Positions 17,258-27,807 of a stretch of DNA of 64,000 bases are shown here, in pieces. Source of the DNA: GCA-2746365 sp963711255 (lineage in GTDB: Bacteria > Pseudomonadota > Gammaproteobacteria > SZUA-229); contig CAVQDO010000011.1 in assembly GCA_963711255.1 (NCBI GenBank), positions 147,196 to 211,195 on the forward strand, given 5' to 3'. Numbering within the stretch: position 1 is the stretch's first letter; the number at the start of each line of letters is the position of its first letter. The notes under the pieces are model-generated. The model saw only the letters and a list, made by a program, of their open reading frames with translations. It was not told the origin of the DNA and searched no databases. A program made the translations under genes and the position numbers.

Positions 17258-17998
17258 TTATGCCGCTGTTTCTGTCTGTTTAGTTTTGTTATCAATCCGG
17301 GTTGTCATTTTGGTGGCTCCTGCAATTGCAATGGGCATGGCAAAAAAGTTAACCACAGGAATGCTGGTCATAATAAACACGGCCGTGCCTAAACCAAGCG
17401 TACGCATTCTGTTGCTTCGATTATAGCTTTTTACATCATCAAAAAACTGACCGCGATTGGCTAGCGGGTAGTCGGTATATTCCAGCGCAAAGAACCAGGC
17501 AGCGAACAGTATCCAAAGGAAAGGTGCGGCAACATTCACAACTGGTATTAGGGTAATAATGAGCAGCGGTATAAACCATTTAATGGCATACAGGATTTTC
17601 TGGATTTCTGATTTCAGTGTTCGTGCCATCAGCTTTATAAACTTGTCGGAGTTTATGTCCTGCGGTGTTTTACCGGTAAGGTTGGCTTCAACTCTTGCTG
17701 ACAGCAGGCTGTTGAAAGGCGCGGCGATCAGGTTGGCAATGACAGTGAATGTATAAAACACAATAAGAAACATGGCAATGGCGAACAATGGCCAGATTAG
17801 CCACTCAAGCCAGTTCAACCAGCCGGGTAATAATTGTTCAAGCCAGCTATCGAGCTGATCGCTTAACAGTTTTGTAGCTAGTGAAAACAGGCCAAGATTG
17901 ATAATGAACGGCACCACTACATAGCGTTTGACGCCGGATCTGAATAATAATCCGAATCCGGTAAAGCAATCTAAAAAACCTTTAATAAATGAGATCAT
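17258..17998 (-). CDS. cysZ: CysZ/EI24 family membrane protein (sulfate permease type)
   Basis: The 246-residue protein has the CysZ pattern: an N-terminal helix (FIKGFLDCFTGFGLLF), two long hydrophobic hairpins and the conserved segment NLIAAPFNSLLSARVE, with a C-terminal stretch rich in aromatic residues (LEYTDYPLANRG). CysZ mediates high-affinity sulfate uptake in E. coli; EI24-domain proteins elsewhere are less well defined. Its stop is 2 bases before slyX. No other sulfur gene is next to it, though cysM lies 19 kb away. Confidence 0.85.
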   Translation of the reverse strand: MISFIKGFLDCFTGFGLLFRSGVKRYVVVPFIINLGLFSLATKLLSDQLDSWLEQLLPGWLNWLEWLIWPLFAIAMFLIVFYTFTVIANLIAAPFNSLLSARVEANLTGKTPQDINSDKFIKLMARTLKSEIQKILYAIKWFIPLLIITLIPVVNVAAPFLWILFAAWFFALEYTDYPLANRGQFFDDVKSYNRSNRMRTLGLGTAVFIMTSIPVVNFFAMPIAIAGATKMTTRIDNKTKQTETAA

Positions 17999-18028
17999 AG
18001 TAATATTTGTCGCTTGTTATTTATGTTT

Positions 18029-18101
18029 GTCATTGCGAGGAACGAAGCAATCTCAGGATCGCAATATCTCTACCCGGGATTGCTTCGTACCTCGCAATGA
18101 C
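18029..18101. repeat. Long near-perfect inverted repeat (REP/MITE-like hairpin)
   Basis: Arms of 24 bases at 18029-18052 and 18078-18101 are inverted copies with one mismatch (23 of 24 pair), around a 25-base loop. The arm begins GTCATTGCGAGG and ends CGAAGCAATC, a palindrome found scattered between genes in many environmental bacteria. It lies between the cysZ start and the sugar-kinase 3' end. No target-site duplication was identified. Confidence 0.75.
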
Positions 18102-18126
18102 ATTGAAAAATGTTTTAAATTTCTGG

Positions 18127-19438
18127 TTATAAGTTTCTATTCATAAATCCCTGTTTAGCCAGCAGGGCGCTACCATAACAGGCTTCGGTATGTGTTGCCG
18201 ATAAAACCGACAGACCTGTTTTACGTTCACGTATTTTACTCCAGGCATCATTTTTATTACCGCCGCCCGTGGTAAATATTTTTCTGGGTATTGCGGCACC
18301 AAGTTCAATGAGTTTCTGGTATCCCTGTGCCTCTACCTCGGCTATGCCTTCCAGTAATGCCTGGAAAAACTCTATATCTGAATCGGGTCTTGGTTCTGTC
18401 TGGTTTTGCTTGCCGGCGTCATTAACTGGGAAGCGTTCACCTGTTGCGGGCAGCGGGTAATAATCCAGACCGGTTGGCTGCTCGGGGTTTAACTGCGGTG
18501 TCATTGTTTCCAGTTGATCCTGGGTGAAGTACTGCATTAGAACTCTGCCACCCGTGTTGGATGCGCCGCCAACCAGCCAGTGATTATTCAGGCGGTGACT
18601 GTAAATGCCAAATGCCGGGTGAAACAGTGGCCTGTCGGTAAACAGCTTGATAACCAGTGTGCTGCCCAGTGCGGTCACTGCATCGCCAATTTCAGCGGCG
18701 CCTGTTGCCAGTACCGCTGCGTTGCTGTCGGTAGTGCCGGCGACAACGATACAGTCTTCGGCCAGCTTATACTTATTGATTAACGAACTCTTCACTTTGC
18801 CGATAGCGGTACCGGCAGCAACCACTTTTGGTAGTAAAGAGTCTGCAAGGCTGATCTTGCTATTGCCGTTGATTAACCATTCAGGCCATTGCTGACTGCT
18901 GCTGTCGTAGCCCATTTTCAGGCAGTTGTTTTCGTCACTGATGCCATAGTTGCCGGTAAGTGAAGACGCCAGCCAGTCAGCCTGGTGGCAGAATAATTCG
19001 GTTGCCGGGTAGCGTTGCAATAGTAACAGGGCTTTTGCCAGTGAAGAGCTGGCGCCATGCACGGCACTTTCAGCGGGGGCGATGGCGCTGATCATCTGCG
19101 CCTGGGCACTGGCCTGCTGATCGTTATACATGAGAGCGGGCGACAGTGCGGTTCCGTCTTTTTTACAGGCAAGCAGTGTACTCGAAGTGCCATCAATGGC
19201 GATAGAGTGTATCAAATAGTTTCTATTATCAGCTTTAAGTTTATACTGATAAATCATTGATTAATATATGTAAATGCTTGAGCCATTCGTGCGGGATCTG
19301 TTCATTTTTTGTATCATGTGCAGCCAGGCCGGTAAACGCAATAGCCGACGTTACAATTTCATTTGAATGCTGGTCGATGCAGCTGCCACGAATACCCGAG
19401 GTGCCAATATCAATACCAAGGTAGGCTTTTAAGGTCAC
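18127..19438 (-). CDS. FGGY-family carbohydrate kinase, frameshifted
   Basis: Two frames (19241-19438, then 18127-19257) together make one kinase of about 435 residues. The N-terminal piece has the ATP-binding GIDIGTSGIRG phosphate loop and the second starts near the conserved IAIDGTSSTLLA stretch and continues to TTGGGNKNDAWSKI (the adenosine site). The join is at about 19241-19257, where one extra base would explain the shift. The short form and motif spacing resemble the D-ribulose kinase / SYK branch rather than glycerol or xylulose kinase, but the substrate cannot be fixed. No sugar transporter or other catabolic gene is nearby. Confidence 0.82.
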
Positions 19439-19468
19439 CTTACTATGGCCATTCGTCGCGACGCTATC

Positions 19469-19858
19469 TTAAGGCAGCGCAACGATAGCAGGGGCAGTCC
19501 AGTCTTCGGCTTTGTGTTCCGCAACGACCGTCGTGTAAACACCGCCGCGCACGTTGAATTCAGCAGTCAGGCGCATAAAGCGCGGGTCACAGGCAGCAAC
19601 CAGGTCTGACAGGATTGCATTGGTCACTGCTTCATGAAAAGCGCCTTCTTCGCGAAAAGACCAGATATACATTTTCAGTGCTTTCAGTTCAATGCAGCTT
19701 TTTTCCGGCACGTATTCCAGTTCCAGCGTGGCAAAATCCGGCTGTCCGGTTTTGGGGCATAAACAGGTAAATTCGGGCAGGGTGATGCGTATGGTGTAAT
19801 CGCGTTCAGGTGTCGGGTTGTCAAATGTTTCCAGCTCTTTGGAAGGCTTGGTTGCCAT
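19469..19858 (-). CDS. queF: NADPH-dependent 7-cyano-7-deazaguanine reductase QueF
   Basis: The 129-residue protein is the short, single-domain QueF type. It contains the catalytic Cys in FTCLCPKTGQPD and the family segment ELKALKMYIWSFREEGAFHE, with a C-terminal FNVRGG. QueF reduces preQ0 to preQ1 in queuosine biosynthesis using NADPH. The start was placed at 19858 because homologues start near MATKPSKELE; an in-frame ATG at 19879 would add seven residues. The gene is divergent from smc. Confidence 0.92.
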   Translation of the reverse strand: MATKPSKELETFDNPTPERDYTIRITLPEFTCLCPKTGQPDFATLELEYVPEKSCIELKALKMYIWSFREEGAFHEAVTNAILSDLVAACDPRFMRLTAEFNVRGGVYTTVVAEHKAEDWTAPAIVALP

Positions 19859-19981
19859 GTTTTTTCTCGCGATAATCATCAGTTAACTAGAGGCGGCATT
19901 ATACAGAAGTCGGCGGAAATTTTATATTATTGATGACTAATATTATTGCCGGTTAATGTATTGAATGGTTCTAAGTGCTAA

Positions 19982-20059
19982 TGTTTTCAGCGTCTTACAG
20001 TAACTATTTAAACTGCTTATGATGCTAAAAAAATAAACCTGAAAAAGATGCTGAAAACA
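19982..20059. repeat. Inverted repeat upstream of smc
   Basis: TGTTTTCAGCGTCTT (19982-19996) and AAGATGCTGAAAACA (20045-20059) are inverted copies pairing at 14 of 15 positions, 48 bases apart, in the 275-base region between the divergent queF and smc genes. It could form a large cruciform or mark an operator pair; nothing else in the interval was recognised. Confidence 0.4.
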
Positions 20060-20133
20060 CGCTTAAATTGATCGCGCACTCATGTAAACTACGCCGCATA
20101 CAAATATAAATCACCTATAACTGAATAATAAAA

Positions 20134-23100
20134 ATGCGTTTAAGCAAGATAAAGCTCGCTGGTTTTAAGTCCTTTCGTTGACCCGACTTCAATTAATTTC
20201 CCAAGTAACCTGACCGGTATTGTCGGCCCGAATGGCTGTGGTAAATCCAATACTATTGATGCCGTGCGCTGGGTAATGGGTGAGTCTTCAGCCAAGCATC
20301 TGCGTGGCCAGTCTATGGATGACGTTATTTTTAACGGTTCGTCTGCCAGAAAGCCGATAGATATGGCATCGGTTGAACTGATTTTTGATAACAGCGAAGG
20401 CAAGCTGGGCGGCCAGTATGCCAATTATGCCGAGATTTCGGTTAAACGCCAGGTTACGCGTGATGGTACTTCGAAATACAGCCTGAATGGCACCCGCTGC
20501 CGGCGCCGTGATGTTGCCGACCTGTTCCTAGGTACCGGTCTTGGGCCGCGCAGTTACGCGATTATTGAGCAGGGCATGATTTCGCGCCTGATTGAAGCGA
20601 AACCGGAAGAACTGCGAACTTTTCTTGAAGAAGCGGCCGGTATTTCCAAATATAAAGAGCGTCGCCGTGAAACTGAAACACGCATTCGCCATACCCGGGA
20701 AAACCTGGAACGGCTTTCTGACTTGCGTGAAGAGATTGATAAACAGCTGTCAAGGTTGCAGCGACAAAGTCGCAGTGCCGAGCGTTATAAAGAATTAAAA
20801 CAGGAAGAGCGCCAGTTTAAAGCCGAGCATTTAACACTGCACTGGCGTGAGTTGAAAGCTGAACTGGATAGTCGCGACAAAGAGATTCAAAGTACCGAGA
20901 CATCAATGGAGCAGGTGATTGCGGAGCAGCGTTCGACAGAGTCAAAAATTGAAGCGCAGCGCCAGGAAAGCAGTGACTCCAATGAAGTGCTTAATAATGT
21001 ACAGGCTGAATACTACCGTATAGGTGCTGAGATTTCCGCCAAAGAGCAGAATATTAAACATCAGCAGGATTTGTTGCAGCGCCAGCAAACCGATCTGGAA
21101 CAGGTTCAGACTGCACTGGCCGATGCCAGCCAGGCGATTCAGTCTGATAAACAGGATATTGAAGAATATAAACAGAGTCTTCAGAATGAAGAACCCAGGC
21201 TGGAAGAATTAAAAGCGCAGGAGCAGCAAAGTGCTGAACAGTTCCAGCAGGCAGAGCAGGCGATGCAAAACTGGCAGCAAACCTGGGATGAAATTAACCA
21301 GCGTTATTCTGCAGAGAGCCAGAAAGCACAGGTCGAACGTTCTCGTATGGAGCAGCTGGAGCGCCAGGTTGAACAGCAGAAACAGCGTCTGCAAAAAATC
21401 GATATAGAAAAACAGGCGCTGCGTGGTGAAAACCTCGAAGAGCAAATCACAGATTTGAAAATGCTGCTAAGCAAATCCAGCGATGAGAAAGAAGAGCAGG
21501 AGCAGCAGTTAAGCGCTGCAATTGCCACCATCAGAGATGCGCGTGAAAAGATTGTTAGCGTTGAGCAGCAGTCTGCCGATGTCCGTCGCAGTATTCATCA
21601 GAACCAGGGCAGCCTGTCGTCGATGGAAGCTCTGCAGGAAGCGGCGCTGGGTAAAACGGATAAAGCGGCGCAACAATGGCTGGAAAAAGGCGGTATCAAG
21701 GATAATGCGCGTTTTGCCGAAAAGCTTGAGGTGCAGGAAGGCTGGGAACTGGCGGTAGAAACCGTGCTTGGCGATACCCTTGAAGCAATCTGTGTTGATG
21801 ATATCGCACAGTTCTCAACGGCTTTCGACTCCCTGGAAAACAGTAACCTGTCTCTAATCGAAACAGGCCAGTCGTCGACTGCGTCGACTGCTGAAGCCGA
21901 CCGCTTACTTGCAAAAGTTAGTTCTACGTGTTGAGCTTGGCCACTTCCTGCATGGTATTCGTTGTGCAGAAAGCCTGGATGAAGCGATGAAAATGCGTCA
22001 TTCACTATCCCAGGATGAAAGTATTATTACCCGGGATGGCATCTGGCTGGGTTCAAACTGGCTGCGTATCAGCCGTGAAACGGACACTAATATCGGTGTG
22101 CTGGCGCGTGAAAACAGTATTCGCGAATTACAGCAGCTGGTCGCCGAGTCGGAGGCCCGTGCTGAACAGATCAACATGGAACTTACGGTATTGCGCGAAA
22201 CGCTGCAAAGCAACGAGCAGCAACGTGAAGAAATCCAGGTATCGCTCAATACTATTCATTCACGATTGAATGAAATTAAAGCACAGATAACGGCGCGTGA
22301 ATCCCGTCATGAGCATGTTACCAATCGCGGTAAAGACCTTGATGCAGAACTGCAGGAAACGCAAAACCTGATCAGTAATATTGAATCAGATGTTGAAGCA
22401 GCAACCAGAAATCGTAATGAAGCGCTGGCAAATGCGGAAACAATGGAAGCTGATAGAAAAGTGCTGCAGGGTCAACGTGATGAATTACAGCAGCAGCTAC
22501 AGCAGCATCGCGCCGGCCTGCAGCAGCATCGTGAGCAGGCACATCAACTGGCAATTCGCGTCGAAGGCCTGAGCACACGATTAAGCGGCCTGCAGCATAA
22601 TATTCAGCGTATGGAGCAGGCGCAGACCGCACAGCAGCAACGCAAGCAGGAACTTGAAATATTACTGTCGCAATCAACGGAGCCAACCGAGCAGCTGGAA
22701 ATTGAACTTAAGGCACTGCTGGAAAGCCGGTTGATTTCAGAGGAAGCATTGGCGGAAGCACGACGCACGGTTGAAAACATTACGCAAATGTTAAGGTCGC
22801 TGGAACAGAAGCGCGGTGAGTTTGAACAACGTTCTCAGAGCATACGGTCCAGCCTCGAAAAATTACGACTTGATAGCCAGGAAACCCGGGTGCGCAGTAA
22901 AACCACACTCGAGCAGCTTGAGCAAACCGGCTTTGAACTGCAGGCAGTACTTGATGATCTGCAACAGCAGGAGGCAGAAGGGCAGGCGGCGAGCAGTAAA
23001 CAGTGGGAAAGCAAACTTGCCGATGTGGCGAACAAAATTTCACGCCTTGGTCCAATCAACCTGGCTGCCATCGACGAATACAAGGAACAGCTGCAACGTA

Positions 23101-23666
23101 AGGAGTACCTTGACGAGCAGGACAGAGATGTGACGGCTGCGCTGGAGATTCTGGAGCAGGCGATTGCCAAGATCGACAAGGAAACCCGGACCCGGTTCAA
23201 GGATACTTTTGATCATGTTAACTCGCGTATTAAGGACATGTTCCCGCGCCTGTTTGGTGGCGGTACCGCATACCTTGAAATGACGGGTGATGATCTGTTA
23301 AATACCGGTGTTGCCATCATGGCAAGGCCGCCGGGTAAACGAATTTCCAATATTCACCTGATGTCAGGTGGTGAGAAAGCCTTAACTGCAGTAGCGCTGG
23401 TGTTCGCAATCTTTGAGTTGAACCCGGCTCCCTTCTGTATGCTGGATGAGGTTGACGCGCCACTGGATGAAGCTAACGTTGGCCGTTTCTGTCAGCTGGT
23501 TAAAGAAATGTCATCACGTGTGCAGTTTATTTTTATTACCCATAACAAGACCACCATGGAAATTTCAGAACATCTCAGCGGTGTAACTATGCGCGAGTCA
23601 GGTGTATCTCGACTGGTTTCTGTTGACGTTGCTGAGGCAGCGACCATGGCAGGTGTAGGAGCTTAG
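20134..23666 (+). CDS. smc: Chromosome segregation ATPase SMC, with two frameshifts
   Basis: Three pieces join into a normal-length SMC of about 1,175 residues. The 5' piece begins at the ATG at 20134 (MRLSKIKLAGFKSF), and one extra C at about 20174 shifts frame just before the Walker A motif GPNGCGKSN. The frame open over 20264-21934 covers the head and first coiled coil. An extra base at about 21929, in the hinge, shifts to the frame open over 21909-23666 with the rest of the hinge, second coiled coil, signature LMSGGEKALTAVAL and Walker B FCMLDEVDAPLDEANV. SMC with ScpAB condenses and segregates chromosomes. It is followed 4 bases later by zipA. Both indels look like sequence errors, since every motif is intact. 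Confidence 0.92.
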
Positions 23667-23670
23667 CCCT

Positions 23671-24471
23671 GTGGAACCATTGAGATGGATTTTGCTGGCT
23701 GCGGGCATTGCATTCGTGCTGGTGATTTATTTACTGGGTAGAAGTCGTCGTCGGCGCAAACATTCAATGGTTGATGCACTGGAAGACGATCCTGATGCAC
23801 TACAGAATGAACTGCCAGAATTTTCTGCGGGTAACCTTGATAATATAGATGAAGGTGTTGGTGCAGTAAAAGTAATTACCGGTGCAGGGCCTAATGCTAT
23901 CGAAGATGATTTTTCAGGGTTCAAGGTATCAGCAAAAGATGGTGACGATGCTGAACCGTTAGAAAATGGCTCGGTCAGTGATAGCACAGGAAATGATGGC
24001 ATAGAAGGTGCCATGGAAACTGATGCCGCAGACAGCCCCCGGACACCGTCAGATATTATTGTCCTGTTCATTCTGCCGAAACCGGATAAGTTACTTCAGG
24101 GTTCGCAAATTAACAGCTCGGCACAGGCGATGGGTTTAACCTTTGGTGATATGAATATTTTTCACTACAGTCCTGCTGGCAGAAATATCTTCAGCCTGGC
24201 CAACATGCTGGAGCCCGGCTCTTTTGATGCGGACACTATTCATGATGTTAAAACCTCGGGTCTGACTGTTTTTATGCAGTTAGCGCAAGGTGACCCCCTG
24301 GATGATTTAACTGAAATGCTGCAACGCAGTTATCAGCTGGCCGGTTTGCTCGATGCACGTTTGTGTAATCATAAACGTCAGCCATTAACCGAACAGGATG
24401 CTGAAAATTATCGTGGCCAGGTACGTGATTTTATTCAGGACAAAAAGCCAGAGCTTTCCAGTGAAACCTAG
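23671..24471 (+). CDS. zipA: Cell division protein ZipA
   Basis: The 266-residue protein starts at GTG (23671) with one membrane helix (ILLAAGIAFVLVIYLLG), a basic patch (RSRRRRKH), an acidic linker (about 35-125) and the C-terminal ZipA domain (about 127-255, including ILPKPDKLLQGSQINSSAQA) that binds the FtsZ tail. ZipA anchors FtsZ to the inner membrane. Position directly between smc and ligA is the classical gammaproteobacterial order. The linker is shorter than in E. coli and not Pro/Gln-rich. Confidence 0.92.
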   Translation: MEPLRWILLAAGIAFVLVIYLLGRSRRRRKHSMVDALEDDPDALQNELPEFSAGNLDNIDEGVGAVKVITGAGPNAIEDDFSGFKVSAKDGDDAEPLENGSVSDSTGNDGIEGAMETDAADSPRTPSDIIVLFILPKPDKLLQGSQINSSAQAMGLTFGDMNIFHYSPAGRNIFSLANMLEPGSFDADTIHDVKTSGLTVFMQLAQGDPLDDLTEMLQRSYQLAGLLDARLCNHKRQPLTEQDAENYRGQVRDFIQDKKPELSSET

Positions 24472-24510
24472 TCCATAAAATTATCGTTTCTGTTTTACAA
24501 TCAATAATAC

Positions 24511-26532
24511 ATGTCTGTACAGCCTAAAAAGCAAATCGAAAGTTTACGTGAGAAACTTCGCCACTACTCTCATCAATACTATGTGTTAGATGATTCAGAT
24601 GTTCCCGATGCGGAATACGACCGTCTTTATTTACAGCTAGTTGAACTCGAGAAAAAACACCCCGAATTAATTACCACGGATTCGCCTACGCAGCGAGTTG
24701 GCGCTAAACCCTTAAGCGCATTTGAACAGATCAGGCATCAGATGCCGATGCTGTCACTGGATAATGTCTTTGATGAAGAATCCTTGCTGGCGTTTAATCA
24801 ACGAATACAGGACCGCCTGAAAATAACCGATGATATTGAGTATACCGCTGAGCCGAAACTTGATGGCCTGGCGATCAGCATACGTTACGAAGACGGTCAG
24901 CTGGTGTATGCGGCAACACGCGGCGACGGCTCAACCGGGGAAAATGTTACGCAGAATATTCGTACCATGCAGTGTGTGCCATTAAAGCTGTTAGGCAAGC
25001 ATTATCCGCTGGTTCTGGAAGTTCGTGGTGAAGTTTTTATGCCAAAGTCTGGTTTTGAAAAACTTAACCAGCGCGCAAGAGAAAAAGGCGATAAAGAATT
25101 TGCCAATCCACGCAATGCTGCGGCTGGCAGTTTGCGCCAGCTTGACCCGGCAATAACGGCAACACGGCCACTCAGCATGTACTGTTATTCTGTGGGTATT
25201 GTTGAGGGTGGCGAGGTAGGCACGACACATTATGAGATTCTACAGCAGCTAAAAGAGTTCGGTTTTCCGGTCTGTAATGAAATAAAACGAGTCAATGGCG
25301 TTACAGCTTGCCTGCAGTATTTCTCCGATATCTTAAAGCGCCGGGAGCAGTTGCCCTATGATATAGACGGTATCGTTTATAAGGTTAACGCTATCAAACT
25401 GCAGCAACGACTGGGTTTTGTCGCGCGCGCGCCGCGCTGGGCAATTGCACATAAGTTTCCCGCACAGGAAGAGCTAAGTAAAATTCTCGAAGTGGATTTT
25501 CAGGTAGGGCGTACCGGGGCGGTAACACCGGTAGCCAGGCTTGAACCTGTTTTTGTCGGCGGTGTCATGGTTAGTAATGCAACCTTGCATAATATGGATG
25601 AAATTCGACGCAAAGATATTCGTGTTGGTGACCAGGTAGTGGTAAGGCGTGCGGGTGATGTAATACCTGAAGTGGTGCGTGTTGTTCCTGGTTCGAGAAA
25701 GCAGGATCTTGCTGAAATCCAGATGTTAAAAAAATGTCCGGTATGTCAGTCAGATATTGAACAAATTGAAGGTGAAGCGGTTGCTCGTTGTACCGCTGGT
25801 TTGTACTGCAGTGCGCAACGTGCTGAAGCAATCAAGCATTTTGCTTCACGCAAAGCGATGGATATTGATGGTCTGGGTGACAAGATTGTCGAACAGCTGG
25901 TTGAGCAGTCATTAATTAATACGCCAGCTGACCTTTACCAGCTATCCTTGGAAACTCTGGCTTCACTGGAACGGATGGGTGATAAGTCTGCCGCTAACCT
26001 GATTAATGCGCTGGAGAAAAGCAAGCAGGTAGAACTGTCACGATTTGTTTATGCATTAGGTATCAGGGAAGTGGGTGAAACCACGGCAATGAACCTGGCG
26101 AATGAGTTTAAAACATTAGCAGCAATTAAAAGTGCTGATTATGAGCAACTTATCGAAGTACAGGATATTGGTCCTATTGTGGCTCAGCATATTGTTAATT
26201 ACTTTCAGCAATCACATAACCTTGAGGTTATCGATCAATTAATTGATGCAGGAATACGTGTGCAGGAGGTTGCCCAGCCTGACCCGGAACTGCAGAAAGA
26301 CAATGCGTTTTTTGGCAAGACGATAGTTATCACCGGCACCTTGCCAACGCTTTCCAGGGACGAAGCCAAACAAAAGTTACTGGCAGCAGGGGCAAAAGTC
26401 ACAGGCAGTGTTTCTGCTAAAACAGATTTTCTGCTGGCGGGTGATAAGGCAGGCTCGAAATTAAGCAAAGCGGAGAAGCTGGAGGTTCGGGTAATTGATG
26501 AAGCTGGAATGTTAGCGATGCTTCCTGGATAA
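24511..26532 (+). CDS. ligA: NAD+-dependent DNA ligase LigA
   Basis: A full-length 673-residue ligase. It has the Ia domain (about 1-70, with YYVLDDSDVPDAEYDRLY), the adenylation domain with KLDGLAISIRYEDG holding the nucleotidyl Lys, an OB fold, the four-Cys zinc finger (CPVC, then C and C in ARCTAGLYC), HhH repeats (about 430-580) and a C-terminal BRCT domain from about 590. It seals nicks in replication and repair using NAD+. It lies 39 bases after zipA and is the last gene of smc-zipA-ligA. Confidence 0.96.
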   Translation: MSVQPKKQIESLREKLRHYSHQYYVLDDSDVPDAEYDRLYLQLVELEKKHPELITTDSPTQRVGAKPLSAFEQIRHQMPMLSLDNVFDEESLLAFNQRIQDRLKITDDIEYTAEPKLDGLAISIRYEDGQLVYAATRGDGSTGENVTQNIRTMQCVPLKLLGKHYPLVLEVRGEVFMPKSGFEKLNQRAREKGDKEFANPRNAAAGSLRQLDPAITATRPLSMYCYSVGIVEGGEVGTTHYEILQQLKEFGFPVCNEIKRVNGVTACLQYFSDILKRREQLPYDIDGIVYKVNAIKLQQRLGFVARAPRWAIAHKFPAQEELSKILEVDFQVGRTGAVTPVARLEPVFVGGVMVSNATLHNMDEIRRKDIRVGDQVVVRRAGDVIPEVVRVVPGSRKQDLAEIQMLKKCPVCQSDIEQIEGEAVARCTAGLYCSAQRAEAIKHFASRKAMDIDGLGDKIVEQLVEQSLINTPADLYQLSLETLASLERMGDKSAANLINALEKSKQVELSRFVYALGIREVGETTAMNLANEFKTLAAIKSADYEQLIEVQDIGPIVAQHIVNYFQQSHNLEVIDQLIDAGIRVQEVAQPDPELQKDNAFFGKTIVITGTLPTLSRDEAKQKLLAAGAKVTGSVSAKTDFLLAGDKAGSKLSKAEKLEVRVIDEAGMLAMLPG

Positions 26533-26544
26533 CAATGATACCGT

Positions 26545-27540
26545 CTAGCAGCGCTTCAGTTTTTTCAGGGGGTGCTGGTTTAAAAAGACTTCCAGTCCAG
26601 GAAATTTTTTTGATCCGTGATTTTCTGGTGGTATGCGTTGCAGCATGCTGAAGTCACCGGCTTTCAACACCTTCTTCAGGAACGACTGGTTTTTGCCCAG
26701 GCCGTTAATGTAATGACGTTCGCCATCAAAATGGGCGATTTCGTAGTTATAAGCTTTATTGAAAAGTTTATTCAGGCGGTTTTCAACTTCGTTTTCGTAA
26801 AACGCAGGGGTTTTACTGAGCAGGTCTTCGCCAGACTCATAAAGTACAACTTCGTTTCCCTGTTCATCCGTTGTGACAGACAGTCCGCCAAGGACAAATT
26901 CCGGGTATAGCCGGTCACGGCATTTTTCCAGGTAACAACGATCGGACATCTGAGCAATTAAATCAGCTGTGCCCAGCATATGGCCGATTAAGTGCCATTT
27001 TTCATCTGGTAAACGTATCTGCTTGGGTGAAACTTCATAACCGGTGTAGTGCACCATATTGGCAGCGAGCTGTGCATGCTCGCCAAGATTAATTTTATGC
27101 AAATAGCGTTTCAGGAAATCGGCACTCCGCGAGACGTGAATGGGTGTGTATTCGGCACCATTAAAATGATGATGATCATGTTCGTGTCGAATGTAGCCGG
27201 AATCGTGGTACAGGGCAGTAATAATGCCGATGACAGCGCGCTCAGCGCCGAGGCGTTCATGTTTAGCGACACTGCGTTCGTGGCCATTAATCAGCCGCGC
27301 CAGTGCCAGTGTCATGTCCATTGAATGCTGTTTATCGTGGTAAAGCGTATCGCAGGCTAAATAGGTTGGGTAATCACCTTCGAATAAGCGTTCGCAGTCG
27401 TCAAATGCCTGTTTAAGAGCGTTTTCGTTAAAATGCCCGTAGGCGCTGCGAAATATGTCGCACACCGCGGTGCAGACTTTGTCTGCGTAAGTTAACTGGA
27501 CACCATCCGTAATGTCATAGTCTGATCTTCTATCTTTCAT
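26545..27540 (-). CDS. HD-domain metal-dependent phosphohydrolase
   Basis: The 331-residue soluble protein has an HD fold (about 65-220) with the metal ligands in LYHDKQHSMDM, ITALYHDSG (the HD pair) and the later His residues of YTPIHVSRS and VHYTGYEVS. The layout resembles class III HD/PDEase proteins that cleave phosphodiesters or nucleotides, but it lacks the HD-GYP signature. It is convergent with ligA, with 12 bases between the stops. The cyclase gene upstream on the same strand would be a natural partner if this is a cyclic-nucleotide phosphodiesterase; that is speculation. Confidence 0.78.
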   Translation of the reverse strand: MKDRRSDYDITDGVQLTYADKVCTAVCDIFRSAYGHFNENALKQAFDDCERLFEGDYPTYLACDTLYHDKQHSMDMTLALARLINGHERSVAKHERLGAERAVIGIITALYHDSGYIRHEHDHHHFNGAEYTPIHVSRSADFLKRYLHKINLGEHAQLAANMVHYTGYEVSPKQIRLPDEKWHLIGHMLGTADLIAQMSDRCYLEKCRDRLYPEFVLGGLSVTTDEQGNEVVLYESGEDLLSKTPAFYENEVENRLNKLFNKAYNYEIAHFDGERHYINGLGKNQSFLKKVLKAGDFSMLQRIPPENHGSKKFPGLEVFLNQHPLKKLKRC

Positions 27541-27807
27541 ACAGGTATTGAAGACTGGTTGGGAATATTCTACTTATAGTCCAAATTACGCGCTTTGCCT
27601 ATAGTTGTTGATGTTTTATGTGAACTGGTTCAAATAAATATAGGCGTGCTTTTTTGACGCCTCATTCGATAACTAATGAGTATTTTCTTATATTAGAAAA
27701 TAACGGTTTTATTTAATAAAATCAGGTGTATAGCAAGCTAGCTTCCAGCGGCAGGCTGGATCTCAGGAGAAACGCAGCGCTTAAGTCAAATGCATCCAGA
27801 TGTGCAC
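27541..27807. other. Intergenic region, no gene seen
   Basis: The 267 bases between the HD-domain gene and the cyclase gene hold no convincing gene. Two hairpin-like stretches were noted: AGGCGT / ACGCCT (27641-27661, around a T-rich loop) and an AT-rich one near 27680-27705. Either could be a terminator for the cyclase transcript, but no clean T-tract follows. Confidence 0.35.
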
